Part shown: positions 34,128 through 44,838 of the stretch, piece after piece | Layout: every line of letters begins with the position of its first letter | Position numbering within the stretch: position 1 is the first letter of the stretch | Assembly (NCBI GenBank): GCA_947650285.1 | Contig: CANTFL010001471.1 | Location: 62,001 to 126,000, forward strand | Source of the DNA: Hyaloperonospora brassicae | Taxonomy: Eukaryota > Oomycota > Peronosporomycetes > Peronosporales > Peronosporaceae | DNA length: 64,000 nucleotides | Direction: 5' to 3' | Notes under the pieces: model-generated | What the model was told of the DNA's origin: nothing | What the model saw: the letters and a program-made list of their open reading frames with translations, nothing else | Database searches by the model: none | Program-made: the position numbers and the translations under genes

Positions 34128-37100
34128 TCCAGCAACCTCAAGAGAATTTGCAAATCTCTTGACGAAAGTTGCTCCAGATACACAATCATTGTGTGTCTCT
34201 GCACCTGGTGATGACGTTTCGCTCATCACCTTGAAGTTGGAAGCGACTAATGATTTGTCGCTTCGTGCCCTAGTAGACTGTGGGGCGTCGAACAACTTTG
34301 TTCGTCGCCAGTCACTAGAGGGTCGTAGGCTTAAGTTCGTTGAGCGCGACATTCCCCTCACAAGGATGACGGTGCGCCTTGCAACAGGCGCATCTATAAC
34401 CGTTGAGAAACGTGTAGTAGGAATCCACTACACGTTAGAGGGCGAACAGTACGATGATGACTTCATCGTACTAGATCTGGATGACAAATTTGATGTCATC
34501 CTGGGATTACCTTGGCTCAGAAGGTACGAGCCAAGGGTGAGCTGGCAGCATCGATCCGTGAAGATGCCTGCCGCTTGTTCATCAGATGGCCATCTGATGA
34601 ACATCTTGGAGCGTCCACAAGCGTGTGGATGTTCTGCGAGTGAGTGCGATGGCCTCACTTGCGGTACGGTCGTTAGCACGACTGCACAAGATCACAGTGT
34701 AGTTGATCACTACACTGTGGAGCAAGCTCCCGGCGGCTGTACAGATGTACAGGCTGCGCCGAAGGTCCACCACTCGAATAAGTCGAGTGGACCGGGACAT
34801 GGATGCATGCCTAGCGGGCAGCATCTTAGAAGAAAGAAATCTGTTGCCCTCAAGGGGCAACATGAAAATCCTAGGTCAACTGGAGAGTCGACCGTAGAGG
34901 ATCGGTGCCTGACTGTGGTTGCACAGCCACAGTCGGAAGACGTCGAGGGAATAAGTCCCCACGTACTTGAGGAAGGAATTCCTCAAGAGTCGCTTGCTGA
35001 GGGATTAGGCCCTCAGCAACCTGTGAAAGCAAGTTCCCAGGAAGAAACCGAGACGTTGAACGTCTTGGTTAATGACGGATCAAGCGTAGGCGCTTATACG
35101 CTTGATCTGATTGTGCCTCCGAAGTTGACTTCGGAGATAACTCAGTTGCCAACGCTAGAACCGAAACGGTTCTTGCGTGATCTGCGTAGTGGCAAAGTCA
35201 AGCAGATCTGCATACTCGTCACAGAGGATGAGTATGTGACCGACATTCGGTCGGCAACAGTATTTGCTGAGAACGAACGGGTTCTCAGCAGCTCATCGAT
35301 GGACGAAAGTGTCCTCGATGAGAAGACTCGGATTGAGCGATACACGTCTCAATCCTGGGAGTCACTTCAGGCAAATCCTTTGTATAAGGATTTGATCGAA
35401 TTCAGGGATGTATTCCCTGAATCCGTACCTTGCGAGTTGCCTAAGGATAAAGGCACTCGACACGAGATCGAGCTCAAACCGGGCTCGAAGTACTGTGTCA
35501 TGAAGCAGTGGCCACTGCCTCGTGAACAAGTACTAGCGATCGACAAGTTCTTTGCCGATCGCTTAGCAGCGGGCCATGTGAGGTAATCAACATCCCCTCA
35601 CAGCTCTCCGACCTTCTGTGTGAGAAAGGCCACAGGAGGGTGGCGGATAGTGCACGCATTCAACAAATTGAATGCTGCAACGGTACCGGCTCAGACGCCG
35701 ATACCGAGGAAGGACGTAATCATAGATGGTATGTCAAAGAGTACCATCTTTTCGTCCATGGATCTGATGGATGGATTCTATCAGATCCTGATGCGTGAAC
35801 GGGACGTCCCGTTCACGGCAGTGAGTACCCCCAGCGGGATGCTGTGGGAGTGGCTAGTGATGCCACAGGGGCTGAGTAATGCCCCTGCAACATTCAACAG
35901 ATGCGTAACAAATCTGTTGAGACCGGTGCGAGACTTCGCACCGAGTTACTTCGACGATGTGTTCGTCCATATCCGGGCTATGGACGGAAAGACGGACGTT
36001 GAAGTTCACAGAACTCACGTTCGTCAGGTTCTTTAACTTATGCGCAAGTATAAGTTGTACGCCAACCTCAAGAAGTGTATATTCGCGGCTAGCGAAATAC
36101 CACTCCTTGGGTGCATCGTGGGTAAACACGGCGTACGCCCTGATCCCGAAAAGATCAAGGCGATCACCGACTGGCCAGTGCCAGTCGATGTCAAGGGACT
36201 AAGAAAGTTCCTTGGTCTTGCGGCGTACTTGCACAAGTACTCGCGCAACTACGCCGAGATGGCTGTTCATCTTTCTTGTCTGCTCAAGAAAAATGTCAAG
36301 TGGTCATGGAACGCTGAGTGCCAGCGTTCCTTTGAAGGTATCAAGCGGATCTTGATGCAGTCGACGATCTTGGTGATTGCAGATCAGGACAGACCATTTC
36401 ATGCGGTCTGTGACGCCAGAGATTTTGCGATCGGCTGTGCGTTAATGCAGATCGACGCAGATGGCGCGGAGCGCGTCATATGTTATCAATCGCTTCAGCT
36501 GCAACCAGCTGAGCCCAATTACCCAGTGCATGACAAGGAACTCCTTGCCATGAAATACGCACTGGCTAAGTTTCGCGTCTATCTATTGGGAGATAGACCG
36601 TTCATCGTGTATACCGACCATGCGTCACTACGCACGGCCGTGAACAGTCCCCACCTCTCGCAGAGAATGGCGAGGTGGCTGTCTTTCTTCGCGAAGTACA
36701 ACTTCTCCGTTGAGTATAAACCAGGACGACTCAATGTCGTCGCTGATGCGCTTTCGCGCCGGCCCGATTTCGAGCCGGTCGCACATATCAACAGTGAGGA
36801 TAAACCCACTGTTGCGACACTGTCAGTCAGTGTCCCGTCGTCAAGTTTACTTGACGACGTAAGAAAGGCATACGCAGAAGATAAGGATCTTCTGCGATCA
36901 ATGGATCATCTGGTGCATCCATCCAGCAAATCATCGAAGGATTTACCGGCTTTGTACCGATCCTCTTCAGATCGGCACACAACGCGTAACGAACTGTTAT
37001 ATTATACAGCCGTTGACGGCGACACGACTCGTGTCGTCGTCCCCACTCATAATGATTTGCGTTTGCGCATCATGTATGAGTGTCACGATGCCCCAACAAG

Positions 37101-39003
37101 CGGCCATCGTGGAAGGGAAAAGACTTACCTCACGGTAAGTCGTGACTTTTACTGGCCCCGCCAGTATCAGTTTGTTCGCAAGTACATACGTGCTTGCGAG
37201 GTTTGTCAACGGGTGAAGCCTAGTCCTTCGTCCCGTGCGCCATTGCAGCCTCTGCCTGTTCCGACAGAGTGCTGGCAGTCCGTTTCCATGAACTTCGTCT
37301 TCGGGTTTCCCGAAGACGCTCACAAGAATAATGGTATTCTTTTGTTTGTTGACCGATTCAGTAAGATGGTCCATCTTGCTGCTGTCCCTGAGTCGATCAA
37401 GGTTCAAGGTTGTGCTCGTGTCTTTCTAGACACGGTCTTTAGACTCCACGGGTTACCCCGTGAACTCGTATCCGACCGTGACCCTCGGTTCACGGCGACA
37501 TTTTGGCAAACCTTGTTCCGTACTCTCGGGACACGATTGAAGATGTCCACTTCTGACCATCCAGAAACAGATGGTCAGACGGAACGTGCGAACCGTGTCC
37601 TCGAAGAGATCCTTCGAGGATATGTCCACTCGTTTCCGAGTTGGAGCGAATTCCTACCCATGGTGGAATTCGCCATCAATAATTCGGTGCATGCTTCCAC
37701 ACAGCACACACCGTTTTACGTGAATGGCCTACGCCATCCACGAGTGCCCACCTTTATAGAGTGTGACTCTTGGATAAGGGGGGGAGGGAATCGCTCGAGC
37801 AAAAACCGTTTTGGCTCTTGCTCATCACGTGTGGACGTTAACGTCGTCACGTATGATGCCGATGTCGATCAAGTCGACATCGATGAAGAAGATCATCTCA
37901 ATAATAACGACGACGCTATTATTGATTCGGATGATGATGACGATGCTGGTATATTCAGCATCGCCAACGATTATGTCAGCGAGGAAGAAGACAACCTCGC
38001 TGAAGAAGAGAGCAATCTCTTAGCAGTGCGCACGAAGCGCACTGACAGACAAAACAAAGAGTCAGCAGAGAACTTCCTGCTGACTCGAGAAGCGGTAGTC
38101 CGTTTCGTTCAGGACTCCATCGCAAATGCGGTGGACCGTCAGAAACGGAACGCAGACAAGAAAGGAAGAGCAAATGTTCTTTCATTTAAGGTTAACGACC
38201 TAGTACTACTGTCTACGGTAAACTTACCTGGACATGCAGTCACTAGTGTCGGCAGTAGTAAACTACTGCCGAAATACATTGGGCCATTTCGAGTGTTGCA
38301 TCGCAAGGGCAATGCATACACACTCGAATTGCCACGTAGGATGCGCACGCATCCTACGTTTTACGTGGGGAGGCTTAGGTCGTACTGTCAGTACGAGCCT
38401 TCTTCTTCCGATAAAGATAGCCCCCACGTTCAAGAACATCCATCAAGTTCTTGCGTTCGCGCTCCAGACGATCCGTCTGGTCGCGCAGATATGATACCTC
38501 GGAACTCAACCGAGATATCTCCCCGCGAGCTGTCGCCAGCTCGCCGAATAGGGAGCGTACATCCCGCTCGACCTGAAGCTGCGCTGTGGCATAATCGGCG
38601 CGATCCCTCGCCCGATCAGCCTCGTGACCCTTGCGATTCTTCCGCACGGTATCGGTCAAAGCGTAGCGCCGGTCGCGCTCGTGCTTTAAGTCATCGCGCA
38701 ATTCATCGATCGCGCGATCCATCTCGTAAGGGTCGAGATGGTGAACCGAATCATCTGGAGGAGGTCTTTCCTCCTCCACCACATCATTTGGTGGATGCTC
38801 ACGGTGATCAACGCTTTCTAGTGGAGCGTATCTTGAATCACCGTGACGATTCAGGATCAAGGACGAGCTACCTCGTCCAGTGGCGGGGGTACCCACCCTC
38901 TTGGAACAGCTGGGAGCCCCGCTCTCAGCTGTTGATGGATGTTGAAGGTCTCTTCCGCCAGTATGACGAGACCCATCCGATGAGTCCTGTGGCCCATCGG
39001 TAA
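34093..39003 (+). pseudogene. Gypsy pol (protease, RT, RNase H, integrase, chromodomain) with two in-frame stops
   Basis: One frame throughout, interrupted by TAA at 35584-35586 and at 36034-36036. Protease: DCGASNNF at 34276. RT: YFDD at 35947-35958, with LDLMDGF-like and LVMPQGLSNAPATF motifs. RNase H: VYTDHASLRTA near 36610. Integrase: HHCC zinc region (HDAPTSGH..CEVC), then the DDE core. The first Asp is replaced by Asn (codon AAC at 37291-37293, SMNFVFGFP), while SDRDPRF and DGQTERAN remain. A long acidic insert (about 37850-38030, runs of Asp/Glu) follows. A disordered linker and a C-terminal chromodomain (SYLVQWRGYPPSWNSWEPRS) end the protein; the chromodomain class targets insertion through chromatin marks. 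Host recoding is excluded because neighbouring genes use TAA as stop. Confidence 0.9.
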
Positions 39004-39982
39004 ACACGCGCCCTAGGCGCTTGTAGATGGATTGCAAGTTTGCAATCGCGTCACGCATCTCAGCCGAGATGTGTGCCCTTCCCCAGGGCGAATCTAGGGA
39101 ATACACATCCCTATGTGCACGCTGCGAGTTGTCAACGCAACTCACACAAGGGTGTCCCCATGTGAGGCAAGGAATGCCTGCCTCACTCGATAAACAATGC
39201 AACCGCTACCTAGCACCGGTTGGCGTTCGCCTTTCGAACCTGAGGCGTGTCGCCTCAAGTTTCTTGAGCCACCATTCTCGTCCAAAAATTTTTACGTTTT
39301 GGACGAACGCGTTCCACGCAGCCAAAAGCGAGGCCTTGTCACGCTTTTGGTTGCTGTTGTACCATCGATGTCTAAGGAAGACATCGAGATAAAAGTCTTC
39401 CTCAGCGCGAAAGTTCTTTGCGCTGGAAGTCAAGCCGTGAAGCTCAGTTGCATCGAATAAGGGTATTCGATGGTGTTGGCCTGTCTCGTGAGACAGGCTA
39501 TTGATGAGCCGTTCGGGCAAACGCCACGGCTTCTACTCATCACGCTTCACAGTGGTACCCTTGTCGGTACCACGGCTCCCAGATTGACGACGGCTCGCGC
39601 CATCGTCATCACGCTCGTGCGAAGACGCACGAGCCGGTGGTGGTGAGGAATAGAATTCCTCACCACCCTGATCATCATCATCACTGCCGAACATACTGTG
39701 ATGCAAATCACGAGTCCGTTCGTTCGGCAGTGGTCTTGGCGAATACTGAGGCGTCGCCGGTGAGCGAGACGCCTCTGGAGCATTGCCCGAGTCAGACACG
39801 TCTGACTCGCCAGAGTAGATGACCTCTACATTAGGGTCATCGTGCGCACGCGGTGTGATACCGCGTGCACCTGCAGCACCTGTTGCTGCAGGCGAAGAAG
39901 GGGCGGCAGACGACGAATCGTCTGCCGCAGAGGCTGGCACAGCACCTGGCTGTGTAGGTCTTGAGTCAACTCGCATAGACAT
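38375..39982 (-). CDS. Antisense accessory ORF of the gypsy element, coiled-coil, two in-frame TAG codons
   Basis: On the minus strand a single frame runs 536 codons from ATG at 39982 to TAA at 38375. It is interrupted only by TAG at 39533-39535 and TAG at 39206-39208. N-terminal third: Ser/Pro/Ala- and Asp-rich, probably disordered. Middle (39206-39530): a folded-looking segment with many aromatic residues (REWWLKKLEATRLRFERR). C-terminal third: about 110 residues of heptad-rich coiled coil (ELRDDLKHERDRRYALTD, then EISRLSSEVSYLRDQTDRLE). The sense frame over the same DNA is a low-complexity linker next to the chromodomain. The start is 128 bp from the 3' LTR, so an LTR-driven antisense transcript could express it. 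No homologue is recognised. It may be a real accessory gene now carrying two nonsense mutations. Confidence 0.5.
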
Positions 39983-40099
39983 GTTAACTATGCGAGGTCA
40001 AGCGGAAAGTGAATGGAACGGACCCAACAAGTGCTCCCTGTCCCAATGGTGGCCAACGGGTGGCCTCCATATTTCCGATAGTCACACTATGACTATCAG

Positions 40100-40109
40100 T
40101 TGAGGGGGA
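40100..40109 (+). other. Polypurine tract
   Basis: TTGAGGGGGA lies immediately before the TGTAAC start of the 3' LTR, in the expected position for plus-strand priming. Confidence 0.7.
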
Positions 40110-40228
40110 TGTAACGGGGCAGCCCATTACATGAAATTGTCACTTTAAGGAAAGTGACATTAAAGAATATAAAGATGGATATTCTTTAAACAAAATCACC
40201 AAAGTGGTGATATTGAAGGGTCGACCAA
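40110..40228 (+). repeat. 3' LTR, truncated to 119 bp
   Basis: Matches 32487-32605 with five differences, then switches to LINE sequence at about 40227-40229. The remaining 272 bases of LTR are not found after the LINE. Confidence 0.9.
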
Positions 40229-41714
40229 GTGGGCCTTTAAGGAGATTCTTCGAAAACTTGCAAGCCAACACAAGTGGGCCACGGCGCCGGTCCCCGACCT
40301 TTGGGCGCGGGTGGTGCGTCAAGGAGCACCGCCAGTCCAGGACAAGCAGAAGGGGCAAGCATCTATTGCCTATGATGACTTTATGTTTGACCCAGCCAAA
40401 TATTCCAGGGCAGAGGCGACCAAGCTCAAAGACATCTGTACCGCCCGTCTTGGCCCTGCTCGCGCTCATCGCTTACTTGAGGGCACAGATGACGAATGGC
40501 GAGTCATTGTGGGCATCGCTGAAGGTCATATTGCGTGTCGTCGGATGCCAGATTTTCTGCGATCCGTCTTCGACAGTGGGGAACGGCCTCGGCTATACAG
40601 CACCATCCAGGCGCAGGTCGAAGGACAACTGGTGCTAACAATCGGCAGAGGTCGTTACATTCCGATCAGCCGACAGACTTCCAATGGTATCACGGCGATG
40701 ATACTTGAATCCGCGAAGCTTCTGCGGGTCAGTTTGACGGACCTCCATCGCTTCCTAGGATTAACGAAGGCCATCAGCTATACTCGCTCATCCCGAACGA
40801 TCCACTTTTACTTTTTCTCGAGGGAAACAGCGAAACGTCTGCAGGATGTACAATATCCCTTTCAAGGAAGAGTGTACACGTTAGAAAACGCTCATCAGCC
40901 GGTGCGAGGGGCAGTGTGGCAGAATCAGCGAGACCCCGATGGACGTTCGGGCCATTCACGTACTGAGTACACAATTTTTCTGCACAACGCGACACGATTT
41001 AACGAGGTTGGACGCATCGCGGCTTACTTCAGGTCCAAAATCCCGACGGATTTTACATTCGAAGATATGGACACTTGCACTCCAAACTCCCGGACGTCTA
41101 CAGTATGGAAAGTTACCTTCTCTCTGGCGGGATGCCCAACGTTTCTTCAAGGGATAGTCCGCCTTTTATGGTTTGGAACTTTAATCATCATAAAGCATCC
41201 CAACGTGGGTAGAAGCCTTCAATGCCTACAGTGCGGCACCCTAGGCCACCCAGCCGCCAGGTGCCAATTTACGGATGCGCAGCTAAAGGTTCCAGGAGCT
41301 ATCGAAGTCACAGAGGCTGAGCTTCAAGACGTCGAAGACTTGGCTAAACCATTCCTTAGCCCGGAGGAGATGCGGGAGATGGCTAGCAAACGGCTACAAC
41401 TTCAGAGAGCAGCAGACGAGGCAGCTCAGGCAGCTGTCACACCGGCGGCAGTAGGTACAACTCCCCCACGGCCGCCTCAGATAGTGGAGCCCCAGCGCAC
41501 TGGGGTGGCCATTCAGCCCTTTTACACTGCCATCCCCACGCAAGCGGGCTCTTCGGAACCTAAACCGAAACCTCGACCGGAGCAGCCTTGGCTGACACGT
41601 CCTCTCCGAAGTGGACGGCGCCTGTGGCCCTCACGCAAGCCACCGGTGACGACCGGAAGCCTCAGCTCGGGCGGTTTCAATGTTCTACAAGATACGGAGC
41701 CGGAGGTGGAGTAG
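40227..41714 (+). pseudogene. LINE ORF1-like protein (5' incomplete)
   Basis: The frame is open from the junction (KWAFKEILRKLA) to TAG at 41712-41714, about 495 codons. An intact CCHC knuckle CLQCGTLGHPAARC lies near 41224-41265, preceded by a basic/aromatic domain and followed by a Pro-rich tail. ORF1 proteins of LINEs bind the element RNA. The next ORF continues in the same frame after TAG at 41712 and 41781, so the two may once have been one protein. Confidence 0.75.
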
Positions 41715-41783
41715 AATAGTGCGGGGTCTGCTCAAGCTCCTAGCTCAGACGGTGTCACTGACGACCCTCCGGTTACATCGTAG

Positions 41784-43331
41784 CCTCACCCGGACATGGC
41801 ATTGGACGCCACGCGGGCCAGCCCTCACCTATCGTCTGAAGATCGAGTCCGTCAACAAGACTCTAAAATAAGAGGGAAAGCGCCCGTGATCTCGAATCCG
41901 ACGCTTCTGGCCAAACAACGTCTAGAACGTAAAACCTGTGTGCGGCTGGCTAAACAGCAACAGATAGGCCGTTGTACTGATCTCCCGATGGATCCTCGTC
42001 CAACGACCGGACCTACTCATGCAAAAGATCTGATGCGTATTCTAGGCTTACGGGAAGTGCCCACCCCAGCCACTGGGAACTGTTTGTCGATGGCGATCGC
42101 TCAAGCTGTCGCAGATTCCGCTTTGGACGCACCAATTACGGCCCTGGAGCCTCTCACGGCTAGCGTTAAGCGGGGTATCCAGTACGCTGGGCTTCTGAAT
42201 CTGGAAGGTCAGCTTCCACACGACCTGAGGGTCAATATGTTAAAAAATGTTGGACGCGGGTGGCCGACAATGACCCGAGAGGAGTCGGCAACTCAACTGC
42301 GGTGGTTTTTAACAGACTATGCAGCAACTACGTCAGACAGAGACACCATGGTATCGGAAACTTGCTGGGGAGGGAGTGACATACTCGGTATGGCTGCTAC
42401 TTTTCTGCAGCGGGATATCTTTGTCATCCGCTTAAAGGGTGACAGTGAGACGTGGACGTGTCGAAAATATCACCCGACACAGGTGCAGCTGCACGGTCGA
42501 GTATTCGACACGGCCAAGGAATACCCTCAATCTATTATGGCTTGCACGGACGATCTGCAAGCGGCTAAAATTGAGGTAACAGACACATTGCCGTTGGTGC
42601 TCCGTTTCTGGGGGCACCATTATTCGGCATTCCTACATACGGACAGCGCGGCAGACCTGACATCCCTGACGGATGACTTGAACGGTCAGACCGCAGAGCT
42701 GCCACATAATTCAAAGCTACCTGCGGGAGCTGACGCTCCACAGTCGGCACTACATGGGCCGGCTTCATCAGGTACTGGACAGGCATTAGCCCCTTTCAGC
42801 GGCGCTAGCCAAACAACTTCGCTAGGCGTGTACTCGGGCCAGGGGAAAAACAGTCAGGCGTTGGTATTGCGTTCTTCGCATCCGACTTCGGTTCCTGGGG
42901 AGTGCATCGATAAATATATGGGAGTGACTGTGTTGGCGCAGAAACGAGGCCTCGTCGCCTCGCAGTCTGAAGAGGTTGACATGGACGACGACGGTGATTC
43001 CAGCTCCTTGGAGGCATCTAAACCAAAAAAAGGCAGAGTCACGGTCAGTCCTCAACAGATCGAGATGGCTTCCCCAGACGGACGTATTAATCGTGAGGAG
43101 TGGTCATCAATTTGGTGGGCCTCAGGGTCTGAATGGCCGGTCACAGCTGAGATGTCATACCCTTTAGTTCATAGTGGAACGGAGGCGTGGCTACAAGCGG
43201 TGCGACTGGAGCCGAATCTTCTACTACATCACGTGAGACGCTTTGTCTTTCCAGATGAATTACTAGCCAGCTTGGCCGATCAGGTTATTGTGCAGTGGAC
43301 ATCGAAGTGGCGACAGGACTGCTTGCTCTAG
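41784..43331 (+). pseudogene. LINE-encoded OTU-like cysteine protease domain
   Basis: An OTU-type signature is visible. The catalytic Cys region PATGNCLSMAIAQAV has Cys at 42081-42083. WGGSDILGMAATFLQRDIFVI is the central OTU strand-helix. The catalytic His region FWGHHYSAF has His at 42615-42620. OTU enzymes cleave ubiquitin or polyprotein bonds; the usual Asp of D-G-N-C is here Thr (ATGNC). The first ATG is 41796. The C-terminal half is Ser/Asp-rich and unrecognised. TAG at 43329-43331 interrupts the frame, which stays open to 43781. Possible roles are processing of a LINE polyprotein or countering host ubiquitination (inference). Confidence 0.65.
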
Positions 43332-43596
43332 GGTCTTCAAGCATATCGTCTCAGGGTGAAGGATACCACCATCTCACAATGGTTAGACCAATGGATTTCT
43401 CGCGCGCAGTGGGGTCAATCCTCATCCTCTCTCTCTCCCCTTATTGACAACGGGGATGACTGGAGGAAGCTACGAGAGTGTAACTATGCCAAATATGACA
43501 TCTTAAGGCTCTGTGACCCGCAACGACGAATCCGTCTAAGTCACCATCTACTTTGCGCTGAATTGTTTGACAAGGAGATACGTGCATTGACGGGGA

Positions 43597-44829
43597 ATGA
43601 CGTACACCCGCTTACTCTCCCCGATAAACTACGCTGTCATATTTACCTGCTACGACGGAACAGTCACTATCAAGGGGCATATTACTCGTCGGATCATCAA
43701 CGGGGGAATTGGCGAACACTCGTACATTTTTTCTCTACATCGTTGGCAACTGCGGAGGCGCGGTTTCTTCTTGAATACTGAGGGCAGCTCACGGTTGAAC
43801 CCTTCCTCCTGTCTTCGTAATTGTTCTTTGGAGGAAGTCGATGCCTGTGGACGTGCTCGCTTGCTTCAGGATTGGACAACTTTCCCAGACACTAACAAGG
43901 AAACGAATCAGCGACGGGTTGGTGATGAGGTAATTATCACTCAAAACGTGCGAGGATTCAAAGCAAACACACGTGCTGGTTGGATGGCGGCTTGGCGACG
44001 ACCGACTTCTGTACAACGTGTATTGGCGTGGTTTATACAAGAAACGCACGTTTAAACAGTGGAGGAAGTGGCTCAACTGAGTGCCCAGTGGGCTCGCTTG
44101 TGGGGTCAGCACCCACAGTCCGATGCTCCTCCATTGTCGTATTGGAGCATTGGCTCGTCACGACACGCTGGCGTAGCAATTCTTCTAACTCCGCACTCTG
44201 CTGTCCACTCGTCGGTATGTCATCAGGATCGCTGGAGTACGCGCGCATTAAGCGTGTCGATTGGAGACATCCTCCTCGTTAATCTGTATGCTCCCACATT
44301 ACGGCTGGAACGCGAGGCCTTTTTCACCTCTCTATTATCTTGGAATCTGGACCTAATCAACACGATCATCGCAGGCGACTTTAACTGTGTACAAAGTCCT
44401 CTTCTCGATCGTGCTGGCCATCACCGCTCCAATAGGTCGGAAAGTCCTGCCTTGGACACCATCATTTCTCGGATCGGTTTGGCAGATGCAAGAGTGCTGA
44501 GAGACCACGCGGATGACGACACAATTGACGATTTCGTGGATCATTTCACATATATGGGAGGAGAACGAGCCAGCCGAATTGATCGATTCTATGTCCCTGT
44601 TCTCTGGGTGGACAGAGTTCAGTGGGTAGAGACGCGTGTCCCTTTTCTTCATTCGGATCACCAGGAGGTGGTTCTGTGTTTAAGGGTTCTGAGCAGGCCT
44701 CGTCGACATTTACGGGGTCAGCTAGTGGCTTACCCTATAAAATCATCCCGCCCCGCCCAAGTGATCGACGAATTAGTCAAGGAGTTGGATGGCATGGCCA
44801 TTGGTCAAGCTGCATCTACGCTTACTTAG
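43597..44829 (+). pseudogene. LINE AP-type endonuclease
   Basis: Motifs in order: QNVRGF, QETHV, GVAILL, LLVNLYAP, IIAGDFNCV, ASRIDRFYVP and SDHQEVV. Together these are the Asn, Glu, Tyr, Asp-Asn, Asp and Asp-His residues of the apurinic-endonuclease fold that nicks target DNA. A TAA at 44053-44055 splits the domain in frame. It is entered from the upstream frame by a shift near 43600. Confidence 0.8.
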
Positions 44830-44838
44830 GACATTGAC

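Larger units (their letters stand above)
32487..40228 (+). mobile_element. Ty3/gypsy retrotransposon, chromodomain type, 3' LTR truncated
   Basis: Order: 5' LTR, primer-binding site, gag, protease, RT, RNase H, integrase, chromodomain, antisense frame, polypurine tract, partial 3' LTR. The two LTRs differ at five positions over the 119 bases they share, so the insertion is not very recent. Lesions: a 1-base frameshift in gag, two TAA codons in pol, and loss of the first integrase Asp. It inserted in a cysteine-rich secreted protein gene and was later hit by a LINE. Short perfect hairpins occur along its entire length. Confidence 0.9.
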
